A stretch of 64,000 nucleotides of DNA from Lacticaseibacillus suilingensis. Its GTDB lineage: Bacteria; Bacillota; Bacilli; Lactobacillales; Lactobacillaceae. The notes beneath the pieces are model-generated. The model made no database searches and was not told the DNA's origin. It was given only the letters and a program-made list of their open reading frames with translations. The translations under genes were made by a program, and so were the position numbers. This document shows positions 45,885 to 55,072 of the stretch, piece by piece. The first letter of the stretch is position 1; each line of letters starts with the position of its first letter. The stretch lies in NCBI RefSeq assembly GCF_016861845.1, contig NZ_BOLV01000008.1, positions 1 to 64,000 of the forward strand, read 5' to 3'.

Positions 45885-46976
45885 GTCCTCATAAGCTAGG
45901 TTCAGGCTATTGCCGACTGCGGGTTCAACCAGCTGCCCGGCATAAATGTTGACGCCAGTGTAAAGCATGTGGTCGGTTTGGGCGGCTTGGGTGAGGCCTT
46001 GCGTGGCGAGTTTCACCGCGAGTGGCGTCGTCACTGCGGTCAAGGCATCGGTCGCGGTTTTTGGTACCGCACCTGGGACATTGGCCACGGCGTAGTGAAT
46101 GACGCCGTGTTTGAGGTAAATGGGGTCATCAAAGGTGGTAGCGTGATCACTGGTAGCAAAAATACCACCTTGGTCGATGGGAATATCCACCACAACGCTG
46201 CCAGGGGTCATGCTGGCAATCATTTGCTCGGAGACCAGTTTGGGCGCTACTGCCCCTGGAATAAGCACCGCCCCAATCACGAGGTCGGCGGTTTTGATGG
46301 TGGCGGCTAAATTAGCTTCATTGGAAAACAGGGTTTGAACCTGACCGCCGAATTGATCATCGATGCGAGCCAAGGTGTGGCTGTTGATATCCAGTACGGT
46401 GACATTGGCGCCGAGGCCCAAAGCGGTTTTGGCGGCGTTTAAGCCGACCACGCCGCCACCGATGATGACGACATTGGCTTTGGCCACGCCAGGCACGGCG
46501 GTGAGCAGCACGCCTTTGCCGCCGTTTTGGGTTTGGAGATACTGGGCGCCGAACAACACGGCCATGCGGCCAGCCACTTGACTCATCGGCGCCAGCGCCG
46601 GCAAGTCATTGGCAGGGCCGACCATGGTTTCGTAACCAATGGCGGTGACCCCGGCGGCCATCAGGGCTTCCGTTAGCGGTTTGTTGGCAGCTAAGTGCAG
46701 GTAGGTGTACAGAATCATATCTGAACGGAAATAGTGGTATTCGCTCGCGAGGGGCTCTTTAACTTTGATTACTAAGTCCGCTTGCCATGCAGTGTCAGCA
46801 TCCACCAGGCGCGCGCCAACTGCTTCATATTGCGCATCGGCATAGCCGGCACTGGTACCGGCCGTATGCTCAATGGTCACTGTGTGGCCGGCTTTGATCA
46901 AACTAGCCGCGCCGGCGGGGGTCAGACCTACCCGATTTTCATTGTTCTTGATTTCCTTTGGCACACCAATTTTCAT
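45867..46976 (-). CDS. ald: Alanine dehydrogenase
   Basis: Interconverts alanine and pyruvate plus ammonia with NAD. 369 residues. The N-terminal GVPKEIKNNENRVGLTPAGA and the nucleotide loop GGGVVGLNAAKTALGLGA (around 170) are hallmarks. The ATG follows GGGAGGGA. It overlaps the 3' end of coiA by 18 bases on the opposite strand. Confidence 0.96.
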   Translation of the reverse strand: MKIGVPKEIKNNENRVGLTPAGAASLIKAGHTVTIEHTAGTSAGYADAQYEAVGARLVDADTAWQADLVIKVKEPLASEYHYFRSDMILYTYLHLAANKPLTEALMAAGVTAIGYETMVGPANDLPALAPMSQVAGRMAVLFGAQYLQTQNGGKGVLLTAVPGVAKANVVIIGGGVVGLNAAKTALGLGANVTVLDINSHTLARIDDQFGGQVQTLFSNEANLAATIKTADLVIGAVLIPGAVAPKLVSEQMIASMTPGSVVVDIPIDQGGIFATSDHATTFDDPIYLKHGVIHYAVANVPGAVPKTATDALTAVTTPLAVKLATQGLTQAAQTDHMLYTGVNIYAGQLVEPAVGNSLNLAYEDLAKLL

Positions 46977-47065
46977 CGCAATCCCTCCCTGGATTTAGTT
47001 GACGGCTTTAACTTATCATACCCAAGTGAAGGGCACATTGTCGCGTTTCAACGCTTGGCGCCATA

Positions 47066-47104
47066 TAAAAAAACCGGATTGGCCTTGGGCTAATCCGGTT
47101 TTGT
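47066..47104 (-). terminator. Terminator of spxH
   Basis: On the minus strand AAACCGGATTAGCC/GGCCAATCCGGTTT and a run of T. Confidence 0.85.
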
Positions 47105-47107
47105 CGG

Positions 47108-47716
47108 TTAGAGGACCCGCAGCATCGCTTCTGGTGCGGGGAGTTCTGGTTGGAGCAGATATTTTTCACAGATACGTTTGAGCATGTGCAACGACGGCAG
47201 TTGCTCAAGTCGTAAGCCTTCTTGCGGCTTGTTGGTGTCGAAAATCACTGCTGCCGGGGTGGTGGTGATGGCCATTTCTAGGGCAATGGCTTGATCGGAG
47301 CATAAACACTGATGCATCGCTTCACGGGCGCGGTCTTCGTTGAAGGCGACCACGTCAAAGCCAATCGCCGCCACGGCTTCGGCAGCCACTTGCGGGTCGT
47401 AAGCCTGGGCGGGGCAGGTTAAAGGCGCTTGTTCTGCCAACAGCAGGGCGCGCGCTTTTTTATTGCCTTGGAATTGAGCGGCCTTGTAGTCCACCGCGAT
47501 TTGGTAGGCAGTGTCGAAGAGTTGGTTGCGCAAGTCGAGGTCATGGGCATCGAGCCCCAGTTCAGCCATATAACGGTCAATCACGGTAAAATTCACGAGT
47601 GGGACAAAGCGGAGCTTCACTTTTTGCGTCAGTTCTTTTGCCAAACGCTGAACCGCACGTTCTGCTTCGCGGCAGCGGGTGCCAATTGGATTGATGAATA
47701 GAAAAAGTTCTAACAC
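47108..47716 (-). CDS. spxH: ClpXP adapter SpxH (YjbH), DsbA-like
   Basis: A 202-residue thioredoxin/DsbA-fold protein. Relatives bind the oxidative-stress regulator Spx and hand it to ClpXP. The motif equivalent to CxxC reads NPIGTRC (9-15), so only the second cysteine (C15) remains. Identification rests on the LFLFINP start, length, and neighbourhood: a CYTH gene, relQ, nadK and an RluD-like gene, the same set as the yjbH-yjbO region of B. subtilis. GTG 47716 follows GGGAGGA; the frame is open 20 codons upstream without a site. Confidence 0.85.
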   Translation of the reverse strand: MLELFLFINPIGTRCREAERAVQRLAKELTQKVKLRFVPLVNFTVIDRYMAELGLDAHDLDLRNQLFDTAYQIAVDYKAAQFQGNKKARALLLAEQAPLTCPAQAYDPQVAAEAVAAIGFDVVAFNEDRAREAMHQCLCSDQAIALEMAITTTPAAVIFDTNKPQEGLRLEQLPSLHMLKRICEKYLLQPELPAPEAMLRVL

Positions 47717-47819
47717 GGTGAGTCCTCCCGGAGAGTTTTTAAGTGGAAGCACGGAAAAGAAGGGTTTTTGCATCATGAGCTTCTACTCCTCACTTTACCA
47801 GAAAACTAATTAATGACAA

Positions 47820-48407
47820 TTAATGTGCTTGTGAATTGCTGACATTGGCGGCTGCCCGTGCCACCTTGTTTTGCACCGGTGAAGGCGTGATGGCGAATTG
47901 CTGCAGCAGAGCCTGCCAGTACGCATGCGCATCAGTGGTGTATTCCAATTCCAACTCAAAATCGCTGTGGCCGTTTGGGTAGTGGGTCTCATCCACAGTC
48001 ACCAGCCCGGCTGGTTGATGGGAAACGCGCCGGCGCGTTACTGCGGCTGCAAACTGTTGCAGTGAGCTCGGGGCAATGCCAGCGGTTTCCAGCATGGTTT
48101 TGATTTGGCCGTGATTAGCCACGTTGTTGGCGCTGATCAAAGCTCGCGCTTCACTGACGGTCAAGGGGTCGGTGATTTCCAGCAGCTGGCGGCCGGCGCC
48201 ATGGGGCTGCTTCAGGGTTTGCTCAGCGCGGGTGGCAAACTGGCGAATACGCAGGCCTTGGTTTTGCTGGCGCAGCGCAAAGTCAGGGGTGTCATAGTAC
48301 GTGTTGGTTTGGTCAAAAGCCGGGGCGAACGGCAAGGCAGCCAAGATAGCTGCACTTTGGGCCGGCGTGATCAGGGTCTTGAATTCTTGTTCGCTTTGGA
48401 TACTCAT
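47820..48407 (-). CDS. CYTH domain protein (YjbK-like)
   Basis: A 195-residue triphosphate tunnel enzyme. The ExExK signature is E6-Q-E8-F-K10, with further paired basic and acidic strands (TNTYYDTP, GLRIRQF, ELELEY). Members hydrolyse inorganic triphosphate or related substrates. ATG 48407 follows GAGGTGA. Divergent from relQ, with about 100 bases between. Confidence 0.88.
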   Translation of the reverse strand: MSIQSEQEFKTLITPAQSAAILAALPFAPAFDQTNTYYDTPDFALRQQNQGLRIRQFATRAEQTLKQPHGAGRQLLEITDPLTVSEARALISANNVANHGQIKTMLETAGIAPSSLQQFAAAVTRRRVSHQPAGLVTVDETHYPNGHSDFELELEYTTDAHAYWQALLQQFAITPSPVQNKVARAAANVSNSQAH

Positions 48408-48511
48408 GGTCAAATCACCTCGGATTAAGTATACGCTATGTTCCAATGACAAGCGCGAGGTGAGCGTGACTTTATGGTAAAATGAAACAGGTTAGAATTG
48501 GAGGCGGTAAG

Positions 48512-49177
48512 ATGCAGCGGGATTGGGAAACGTTTTTGATGCCGTATGAACAAGCGGTTAAGGAACTCAAAATTAAATTTCGCGGGATGCGCAGTCAATT
48601 CCTGCAGTCAGGCACCTATTCCCCGATTGAAATTGTCACTGGCCGGGTCAAGCCAGTCGACTCGATTGTGGAAAAGCAGTCGCGCCGGTATATCACCGAT
48701 GAGCTGTTGGAGCAGGACATGCAAGATATCGCGGGCCTGCGCATTCAATGCCAATTCGTTGAAGACATTTACGCGGTGGTGGAGCTGATTCACCAGCGCA
48801 CGGATATGAAAGTCGTGGAAGAACGCGACTATGTCACCAACGTTAAGCCGTCAGGGTATCGCAGTTACCATGTGGTGATCGAGTACCCCGTCCAAATGGT
48901 CGAAGGCGAAAAGAAGCTACTGGCTGAAATTCAGATTCGCACCATGGCGATGAATTTCTGGGCCACCATCGAGCACAGCCTGAATTACAAATATCAAGGC
49001 GACTTTCCTGATGCCTTGAAGGAGCGGCTCAAGCGCGCCGCTGAAGCCAGTGCCTTGCTGGATGATGAAATGTCCGAAATTCGTGAGGAAATTCAAGAAG
49101 CACAGCAACTGTTTTCATATGGCAAAGGGCAGAATATGCCGCGCCGTCAGTCGCTGCCGGAAAAAAAGGATGACTAA
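48512..49177 (+). CDS. relQ: Small alarmone synthetase RelQ (YjbM)
   Basis: Makes (p)ppGpp from GDP or GTP and ATP under cell-wall or nutrient stress. The 221 residues comprise only the synthetase domain, with GYRSYHVVIEYP, EIQIRTMAMNFWATIEHSL and a C-terminal helix for tetramer assembly. No hydrolase domain is present. ATG 48512 follows GGAGGCGG. The next gene starts two bases after its stop. Confidence 0.94.
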   Translation: MQRDWETFLMPYEQAVKELKIKFRGMRSQFLQSGTYSPIEIVTGRVKPVDSIVEKQSRRYITDELLEQDMQDIAGLRIQCQFVEDIYAVVELIHQRTDMKVVEERDYVTNVKPSGYRSYHVVIEYPVQMVEGEKKLLAEIQIRTMAMNFWATIEHSLNYKYQGDFPDALKERLKRAAEASALLDDEMSEIREEIQEAQQLFSYGKGQNMPRRQSLPEKKDD

Positions 49178-49179
49178 GC

Positions 49180-49989
49180 ATGCGAGTGTCTATTCACGCC
49201 AATTCAAACGCGAATTCCCAAGTGGCCAAGGGCAAACTTTTGGCCGGTTTGAAGGCCCCAGCATTTCAAATCGATGAAGCGCACCCGGATGTGGTGATTA
49301 CTATCGGTGGCGATGGCACGCTGTTATCAGCGTTTCACCGCTATGCCGACCAGCTGGATCATGTCCGGTTTATTGGCGTGCACACCGGACACCTGGGTTT
49401 TTACACGGACTGGCGCGATTTTGAAGTGGACGCTTTGATTGAGGCGCTGAATCGCGATTCCGGTGAAAGTATTTCGTATCCCTTGCTCGACGTGCTGACC
49501 GACTTTGAAGATGGGACCACAGCGCACTACCTAGCCTTGAATGAGGCGACGCTGAAGCGTGAAAGCGGCACGATGCGTAGCGATGTGTACATCCGCGAGA
49601 ACTTCTTTGAAAGCTTTCGCGGCGACGGGCTGTGTGTGGCCACGCCAACAGGGTCCACGGCTTACAGCAAGTCCAACGGTGGGGCCGTGATTCACCCGCG
49701 GCTGGATGCGATGCAAGTCACCGAAATCGCCTCGATCAACAACCGGGTGTTCCGGACTTTGGCCGCCCCGATGATTTTGGCGCCGGACGAATGGATTTCA
49801 CTGCGCCCAGAGCCGTTCCAGGATTACGTGATGACCATCGATCAATTCACCGCTCGGCCATCGATGATCAATGCCATCCGCTTCAAAATCGCCAGCGAGC
49901 GCATCCACTTCGCCCGCTATCGGCACATGCACTTCTGGGACCGCGTGGAGGACGCGTTTATCGGCGCGAAGAAACCCGATGCGCTTTAA
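49180..49989 (+). CDS. nadK: NAD kinase
   Basis: Phosphorylates NAD to NADP. 269 residues with GGDGT at 43-47, the NE/D motif in ALNEATLKRES and the glycine-rich ATPTGSTAYSKSNGG loop. Second gene of relQ-nadK-rluD-like; its 3' end overlaps the next gene by 11 bases. Confidence 0.96.
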   Translation: MRVSIHANSNANSQVAKGKLLAGLKAPAFQIDEAHPDVVITIGGDGTLLSAFHRYADQLDHVRFIGVHTGHLGFYTDWRDFEVDALIEALNRDSGESISYPLLDVLTDFEDGTTAHYLALNEATLKRESGTMRSDVYIRENFFESFRGDGLCVATPTGSTAYSKSNGGAVIHPRLDAMQVTEIASINNRVFRTLAAPMILAPDEWISLRPEPFQDYVMTIDQFTARPSMINAIRFKIASERIHFARYRHMHFWDRVEDAFIGAKKPDAL

Positions 49990-50875
49990 GTGGACGTATG
50001 AAGGCCCGCGCAATACCTTGCAGCACTTTTTGATTCAGCAAGGCTTTTCGCTGGCGCAACTGAAAAAGCTGAAATTTCATGGCGGTTTTGTGTTTGTGAA
50101 TCGAAAACAGCGCAATACCGCCTTTCGCTTGCGGCCAGGGGATCAAATTTTCCTGCAAACAGCGCCGGAAGTGGCGGTGGACACTGTGGTGCCATACGAA
50201 GCGCCGCTGGCCATTTGCTATGAAGATGAGTATTTGCTGGTGGTGAATAAGCCGGCCGGGGTGGCTTCAATTCCCGATGCCGCCAAAGGCAACGACAGCA
50301 TGGCCAATCGGGTGAAGGCTTATCTGATTAAGACTCATGCCGAAAGTGCGGCCATTCATGTGGTGACCCGACTGGATCGGGATACCAGTGGCTTGATGTT
50401 GTTTGCCAAAAGCGGCTTTGTTCACAGCTTGCTGGACCGGCAGCTGCACACCGACGACCTCAGTAAAACCTATTTAGCCGTAGTGCAAGGCGGCGCCGGC
50501 TTGGCTGAGCATGGCTGGTTGGTGCTGAAAATTGGCCGCAGCCAGGATTTTTACATGAAACGCCAGGTAACACTGGCCGGGAAAACCTCGGTGACTGAAT
50601 ATGAAACCTTGGCGGCCAATCCTGACGCGGCGCTGGTCCAGGTGCAGCTGCACACCGGCCGCACCCACCAAATTAGGGTGCATTTTGCTGCTATTGGCCA
50701 TCCGCTCTTCGGCGATGACCTCTATGGCGGCCCGGCCGGTATGGCACGGCAGGCCCTGCACTGCGCGGCTTTGACATTTTGGCATCCCATTGCCAAAAAG
50801 CGGCTAGAGTTGACCGCGGCGCTGCCGCCTGATATGTTATCGTTGGTAGCGCAAGAAAAGTTGCAGCTCAAGTAA
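49979..50875 (+). CDS. RluA/RluD family 23S rRNA pseudouridine synthase (YjbO)
   Basis: A 298-residue enzyme with an S4-like N-terminal domain (about 1-75) and a catalytic core with VVTRLDRDTSGLMLFAKS, whose RLD aspartate is the nucleophile, and HTGRTHQIRVHF. The likely target is 23S rRNA, though the position is not certain. I start at ATG 49979, inside the last codons of nadK; a longer frame exists but overlaps nadK heavily. Confidence 0.94.
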   Translation: MRFKWTYEGPRNTLQHFLIQQGFSLAQLKKLKFHGGFVFVNRKQRNTAFRLRPGDQIFLQTAPEVAVDTVVPYEAPLAICYEDEYLLVVNKPAGVASIPDAAKGNDSMANRVKAYLIKTHAESAAIHVVTRLDRDTSGLMLFAKSGFVHSLLDRQLHTDDLSKTYLAVVQGGAGLAEHGWLVLKIGRSQDFYMKRQVTLAGKTSVTEYETLAANPDAALVQVQLHTGRTHQIRVHFAAIGHPLFGDDLYGGPAGMARQALHCAALTFWHPIAKKRLELTAALPPDMLSLVAQEKLQLK

Positions 50876-50888
50876 GGATGTGGAAAAG

Positions 50889-51758
50889 ATGTATCAACTA
50901 TTAACGGATTCTGCCTGTGATCTCCCCTTGGCGACCTTAAAGGCCAACAAGGTGGCGTTTGTGCCGTTTCACTTCAATGTGGCCGGCCAAGATTTGACCG
51001 ATGACATGGGCGGCTCATATGAGCTTCAGGAATTCTTTGAGAAAATCAAAGCCGGGGTGATGCCATCAACTTCAGCCATCAACATCGGCGAGTATGTGGA
51101 CTTTTTCACGCCTTACGCCAAGGCAGGCACGCCTGCTGTGTATATTGGGTTCTCTGGCGGGCTGAGCAGCTCAATGGCCAGTGCGCAGCAAGCCAAGGCA
51201 ATGGTGCTCGAGCAGTACCCTGACGCTCAGCTGGAAATCGTGGATACCCTGGCGGCTTCCGAAGGCGAAGGCCGGATGGTGCTAGAAGCCATTCGCCTGC
51301 AGCAGGAAGGCAAAACGCTGGCTGAATTGGTGGCTTGGTTTGAAGCCAACCGGCTGCGCTTGCAGCAGTGGTTCACCGTGGATAGTTTAGACTACCTGTA
51401 TCATGGTGGCCGCGTGTCGCGGACCTCGGCGGCGCTGGGGACGATGCTGAACATCAAACCGGTGATGGACGTCGATCCCGCTGGTAAGTTGCGCGTGGTC
51501 AGCAAGGTCCGCGCTCGCAAGCGTTCGCTGCAGGCCTTAGCCGACAAAGTGGTGGCCGCTTTGCCTAGCGACCCCAAGCAGCCCGTGTTGATCGGCACCT
51601 CAGGAGACACCGCCGCGGCGGAAGAAACCAAAAAGATGATTTTGGCCAAAGCGCCTGACGCAAACATTACCCTCGGCGACATCGGCCTTACCATTGCCAG
51701 CCATACCGGCTTTGGGTGCGTGGCCGCGTTCGTGATGGGTGCTGCCGACCGCAAGTAA
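50889..51758 (+). CDS. DegV family fatty-acid-binding protein
   Basis: A 289-residue DegV protein that binds long-chain fatty acids, in some bacteria presenting them to FakA kinase. The LLTDSACDLP start, the GFSGGLSSS motif and the GRVSRTSAALGTMLNIKP segment are typical. ATG 50889 is preferred; GTG 50880 is too close to the AAGGA site. Last gene before a strong terminator. Confidence 0.93.
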   Translation: MYQLLTDSACDLPLATLKANKVAFVPFHFNVAGQDLTDDMGGSYELQEFFEKIKAGVMPSTSAINIGEYVDFFTPYAKAGTPAVYIGFSGGLSSSMASAQQAKAMVLEQYPDAQLEIVDTLAASEGEGRMVLEAIRLQQEGKTLAELVAWFEANRLRLQQWFTVDSLDYLYHGGRVSRTSAALGTMLNIKPVMDVDPAGKLRVVSKVRARKRSLQALADKVVAALPSDPKQPVLIGTSGDTAAAEETKKMILAKAPDANITLGDIGLTIASHTGFGCVAAFVMGAADRK

Positions 51759-51766
51759 AACCGTAA

Positions 51767-51814
51767 AAAATGAGCCGCACTGCTTCAAATGCTGAAGCAG
51801 TGCGGCTCTGTTTG
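51767..51814. terminator. Bidirectional terminator
   Basis: GAGCCGCACTGCTTCA/TGAAGCAGTGCGGCTC, a 16-bp perfect stem between the convergent degV and cutC genes. Confidence 0.94.
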
Positions 51815-51825
51815 TGTTTCAAGCG

Positions 51826-52467
51826 TTACGCGATGGTCACGATTTTGGTGCCATGGGCCTGGTTGACCCCAATTGCGGCGGTGACGGCTTCGACGTTGGC
51901 CGCGGTAATGCCGCCGCCAGGCAGAATTTCGAGCTTGCCTTGGGCTAACGTCACCAATTCCTTGAGATGAGGCGTGGTGGCCTCAATCGACTCGGTGAGC
52001 GGGCCGCCGTGGGTGAGAATGCGGCTGACGTCATGAGCGGCGAGCCAATCAATGGCAGCCGCTTGCTTGGCTTCAGGAATGGCATCAAAGGCCATGTGCA
52101 TCACCACAGTCATGCCGGCGCTGGCGGCAATCAGGTTTTCCATGGCCTCTTCATCCAGCCAGCCGTCCTGCGTTAAGGCGCCAAAGGTCACGGCGTCCAC
52201 ACCCAATTCCTGAGCCACAAACAAATCGGCTTCCATGATTTTTAGCTCGGTGTCCGAATAGACAAAGTTGCCGCCGCGCGGTCTGATCATGGCCACCACG
52301 CTGGCGTCATTTTCATGGACGTAGCGGGTCGCTTCCGCCATTACGCCTCGGGAAACGGTGGTGCCACCCACGGTCAAATTATCGTTCAATTCAATGCGCT
52401 TAGCGCCGGCTTGCAGCGCCGCCGGGATATTGGTGAAGTTCTCAACACAAGCTTCTTTCAGTAACAT
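51826..52467 (-). CDS. cutC: CutC family protein
   Basis: A 213-residue TIM-barrel protein once linked to copper homeostasis; the biochemical role is unsettled. EACVEN at the start, RIELNDNLTVGGTTVS, MIRPRGGNFVYSD and LPGGGITAANV are family motifs. It starts 12 bases after uppP and is likely co-transcribed with it. Confidence 0.92.
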   Translation of the reverse strand: MLLKEACVENFTNIPAALQAGAKRIELNDNLTVGGTTVSRGVMAEATRYVHENDASVVAMIRPRGGNFVYSDTELKIMEADLFVAQELGVDAVTFGALTQDGWLDEEAMENLIAASAGMTVVMHMAFDAIPEAKQAAAIDWLAAHDVSRILTHGGPLTESIEATTPHLKELVTLAQGKLEILPGGGITAANVEAVTAAIGVNQAHGTKIVTIA

Positions 52468-52479
52468 AAAGGTGCCTCC

Positions 52480-53301
52480 TTATAGGAACAAAACGAGTAG
52501 CACGACCAGCCCCAAAGCAATGCGATACCAGCCAAAAGGTTTGAAGTCGTGAGTTTGCACGAATTTCAGCAGCCACTTGATGGATACGACTGCGACAAGG
52601 AAAGAGACAATCATCCCAGTGGCCAAAATGGCCCACTGGGCACCGGTGAAGGCATTGCCTTGCAGCAAGAATTTGCCGATTTTGAGGATGGAGACCCCAA
52701 CCATGGTCGGAATCGCCAGGAAGAAAGAAAACTCTGTGGCCACATACCGGCTGGTGCCGAGAATGATTGCCCCGAGAATCGTAGCGCCTGAACGGCTGGT
52801 CCCGGGCACAATCGAGAGTGCCTGGAACAGGCCGATGAACAGGGCGGTTTGGAAGCTCAAGTCAGCCAGCTTGCTGATTTTTGGCGCGCGGTTTTTGAAG
52901 ATGTTTTCAATGACGATGAACAAGATCCCATAGAGAATCAGCATGGAAGCCACGACCAGCGGCTTGTGCAGGTGTTCATCCATGAAATCATTCAGCGGCA
53001 GGCCAATCACCACTGACGGCAGGACGGCTACGACCACTTTAGCCCACAGTACCCAAGTGGCTTGGCGTTGGTCGTGGTTTTTCTGGGGACTCCAAGGATT
53101 GAGTTTATTGAAGTACAGCAGCACCACCGCCAAAATGGCGCCGAACTGAATCACGTATTCAAACATCGCCATGAAAGCGGCGGGTTGGTTGATTTTGACC
53201 AGTTGGCTGACCAAATCGATATGACCGGTGGAGCTGATGGGCAGGAACTCGGTGAGCCCTTCCACAATCCCGATGATCACGGCTTTGATAATATCTAACA
53301 T
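52480..53301 (-). CDS. uppP: Undecaprenyl-diphosphatase
   Basis: Recycles the cell-wall lipid carrier by removing a phosphate from undecaprenyl diphosphate; also a cause of bacitracin tolerance. The 273-residue membrane protein has the [14 protein letters not shown] motif (14-27) and [10 protein letters not shown]. About eight spans. ATG follows AGGAGG. Confidence 0.96.
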   Translation of the reverse strand: MLDIIKAVIIGIVEGLTEFLPISSTGHIDLVSQLVKINQPAAFMAMFEYVIQFGAILAVVLLYFNKLNPWSPQKNHDQRQATWVLWAKVVVAVLPSVVIGLPLNDFMDEHLHKPLVVASMLILYGILFIVIENIFKNRAPKISKLADLSFQTALFIGLFQALSIVPGTSRSGATILGAIILGTSRYVATEFSFFLAIPTMVGVSILKIGKFLLQGNAFTGAQWAILATGMIVSFLVAVVSIKWLLKFVQTHDFKPFGWYRIALGLVVLLVLFL

Positions 53302-53390
53302 AATTTCCTCCTAAAGCATTTCAATGTTTTCAGTATACCTTGCAAGACGGTGCTGGGGAGGGGGAATAGCAAATTTTACCTAATCCCAAT

Positions 53391-53414
53391 AAAAAAGACC
53401 CATTGCTGGGTCAG
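53391..53414 (-). terminator. Terminator of the lactonase gene
   Basis: On the minus strand GACCCAGCAATGGGTC followed by TTTTTT. Confidence 0.85.
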
Positions 53415-53421
53415 TTTAAGC

Positions 53422-54456
53422 CTAAGCTTTCAGGAAAACCACATTGACGCTTTCTGGCGCGACAATGTCTTTTTGGACCAAGGTCAGTTTGCCACTGTCG
53501 GAATCACGCTTGTACAGCGTGCCATTGCTGGTGTTCTGGTTCACAGCCAGCAAGAAGTTCTCGGACAAGTCCAGGGCGGCGTCCCGAGGAAAGTCACCTT
53601 CGGAAGGAATTTGCTGGATTTCGGTGAGGCTTTGGCCATCTTCGCTCACTTCAAACACAGTCACGCTGTTGTAACCGCGGTTGGTGACGTAGATGAAGCG
53701 GCTGTCAGCGCTGATGCGAATAGCGGCGGCGCCGTTGTGCTTGGTCCAATCTGCCGGGATGGTCTTCAGCGTCTGGCCTTGGGTGAACCGGCCGGTGGCG
53801 GGGTCGTATTGCAACACCGTGATTTGGCTGGAAAGTTCCGCCAGCAAGTAGGCAATCGGCTTGCTGTGGTGGAAGACTAGATGGCGCGGGCCAAACCCTG
53901 GGGCCAGTTTTAAAATCGCCGGCGTGTCCAACTTACCTTCATCATTCAACGGGTAGGTGTAAACCTCATCGGTGCCCAAATCAATCACGGCTAAGCGGCC
54001 GTCTGGGGTGAGACCAGCGAAGTGGACATGGCTAGCATCCTGCTCGGGCTTAGGACCATGGCCGTGGTGCCGCGCGACATCAGTCGGGGTGATGGTGTGG
54101 TCCGCGTTGATTTTGTAGACATTGACGCGGCCTTCATGATAGTTGGCAGCAAATACCAGCTGGCGCTTTTCATCGATTGAAATGTGAGCTGGCGACGTGC
54201 CAGGTTCTAACACTGTATTCAACAAAACAGGTGGGTTTTGGTTCAAGTCGATGGCAGCCACGCCGCCTTTGCCGTCAGCGGCATCCACGGCATAAGCAAT
54301 GCCGGCGTTGGAGACGGCCATGTAAGTGGGTGAGCCCAAAGACGTGATATAAGGCTCCGGGGTGCTCATTGCCCCAGTATCTGAATCGAAGTCGGCGCGG
54401 TAGATGCCTTGGCCTTCATGCCGAGTATAGCCACCGAGTAATACTGTTTCCTTCAT
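53422..54456 (-). CDS. Lactonase family protein (6-phosphogluconolactonase-like beta-propeller)
   Basis: A 344-residue seven-bladed propeller protein (YkgB/Pgl type). LLGGYTRHEGQGIYRADFD starts the first blade; HISIDEKRQLVFAANYHEG, HVHFAGLTPDGRLAVIDLG and NRGYNSVTVFEV mark later blades. A role in the pentose phosphate pathway is likely but family members vary. ATG 54456 is eight bases after AAAGGAGG. Confidence 0.9.
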   Translation of the reverse strand: MKETVLLGGYTRHEGQGIYRADFDSDTGAMSTPEPYITSLGSPTYMAVSNAGIAYAVDAADGKGGVAAIDLNQNPPVLLNTVLEPGTSPAHISIDEKRQLVFAANYHEGRVNVYKINADHTITPTDVARHHGHGPKPEQDASHVHFAGLTPDGRLAVIDLGTDEVYTYPLNDEGKLDTPAILKLAPGFGPRHLVFHHSKPIAYLLAELSSQITVLQYDPATGRFTQGQTLKTIPADWTKHNGAAAIRISADSRFIYVTNRGYNSVTVFEVSEDGQSLTEIQQIPSEGDFPRDAALDLSENFLLAVNQNTSNGTLYKRDSDSGKLTLVQKDIVAPESVNVVFLKA

Positions 54457-54522
54457 CAATGTTGCCTCCTTTGCGCAATAGCGCGATCTCCTGCATTATA
54501 CCAGAAAACGCTCCCGTAAGAA

Positions 54523-54569
54523 CAGGCTGTGGAGCTGCTCGGGCGTTGCCCAGCGGAGCGCAACTACGC
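54523..54569 (+). repeat. Shortened type 1 palindromic repeat, copy E
   Basis: CAGGCTGTGGAGCTGC...GTTGCCCAGCGGAGCGCAACTACGC keeps the two conserved ends and the outer stem (GCTG...GGGC against GCCC..AGC) of copies A-C but has lost the central ~80 bases. It looks like an internal deletion derivative. Confidence 0.6.
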
Positions 54570-54579
54570 TTGTGTTAAC

Positions 54580-54740
54580 TGCCGGGCCGGTCAGCCTCCG
54601 CCGGCAGGGGCTGGAACGGGGTGGCCAGCGCTTTGAGCCTCGCGCTGCGAGTCTCGAAGTCGCGGCTTGTTCTAGGCCAACAAGTTGGCCAAGAACAATT
54701 TCACCCCTGAGCCCCTGCCGGCTCCGACTGGCGGGCCCTG
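54580..54740. repeat. Long palindromic intergenic element, third type (copy H)
   Basis: A perfect 13-bp inverted repeat GCCGGCAGGGGCT (54600-54612) and AGCCCCTGCCGGC (54710-54722), with a further perfect hairpin inside: TTGTTCT-A-GGCCAA-CAAG-TTGGCC-A-AGAACAA (54667-54698). I found no second copy in this window. The interval between the lactonase gene and the 56-residue gene contains no other recognisable content. Confidence 0.65.
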
Positions 54741-54832
54741 GGGTAGTGGTGACCTCGCAGCGATGCTGATTGATTGTAACTACTGTAATTGTGGCTTACA
54801 GTATTGCCAAATCATTTGGGAGGCGGCAGTCC

Positions 54833-55003
54833 ATGTCAAAGAAATTCTGGGGTCGTACTGGTTGGGGCTGGTTGTTTGTTTGCTTGACCTCTATTGCCCT
54901 GTTTTTGGGCGCGGCCAGGGTAATTTCACTCACGTTGACGCTAATTTTTAGTCTAGTCGGCTTGATTGGCACTGCTGCGGTGGCGGTGAGGTATCGGAAA
55001 TAG
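54833..55003 (+). CDS. Small membrane protein, 56 residues
   Basis: A 56-residue protein with a short Lys/Trp-rich N-terminus (MSKKFWGRTGWGW) and two hydrophobic spans (about 13-29 and 32-50), ending in RYRK. ATG 54833 follows GGGAGGCGG by about seven bases, a strong site, so I think it is real. The function is unknown. It stands alone between the palindromic element and a bidirectional terminator. Confidence 0.6.
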   Translation: MSKKFWGRTGWGWLFVCLTSIALFLGAARVISLTLTLIFSLVGLIGTAAVAVRYRK

Positions 55004-55040
55004 ATTGGCTTGACCAGGATGCTACGACAACATTGCAAGC

Positions 55041-55067
55041 AAAAAGGACCGAATTACCGGTCCTTTC
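55041..55067. terminator. Bidirectional terminator
   Basis: AAAGGACCG/CGGTCCTTT with flanking A and T, between the small membrane gene and guaC. Confidence 0.85.
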
Positions 55068-55072
55068 GTGGC

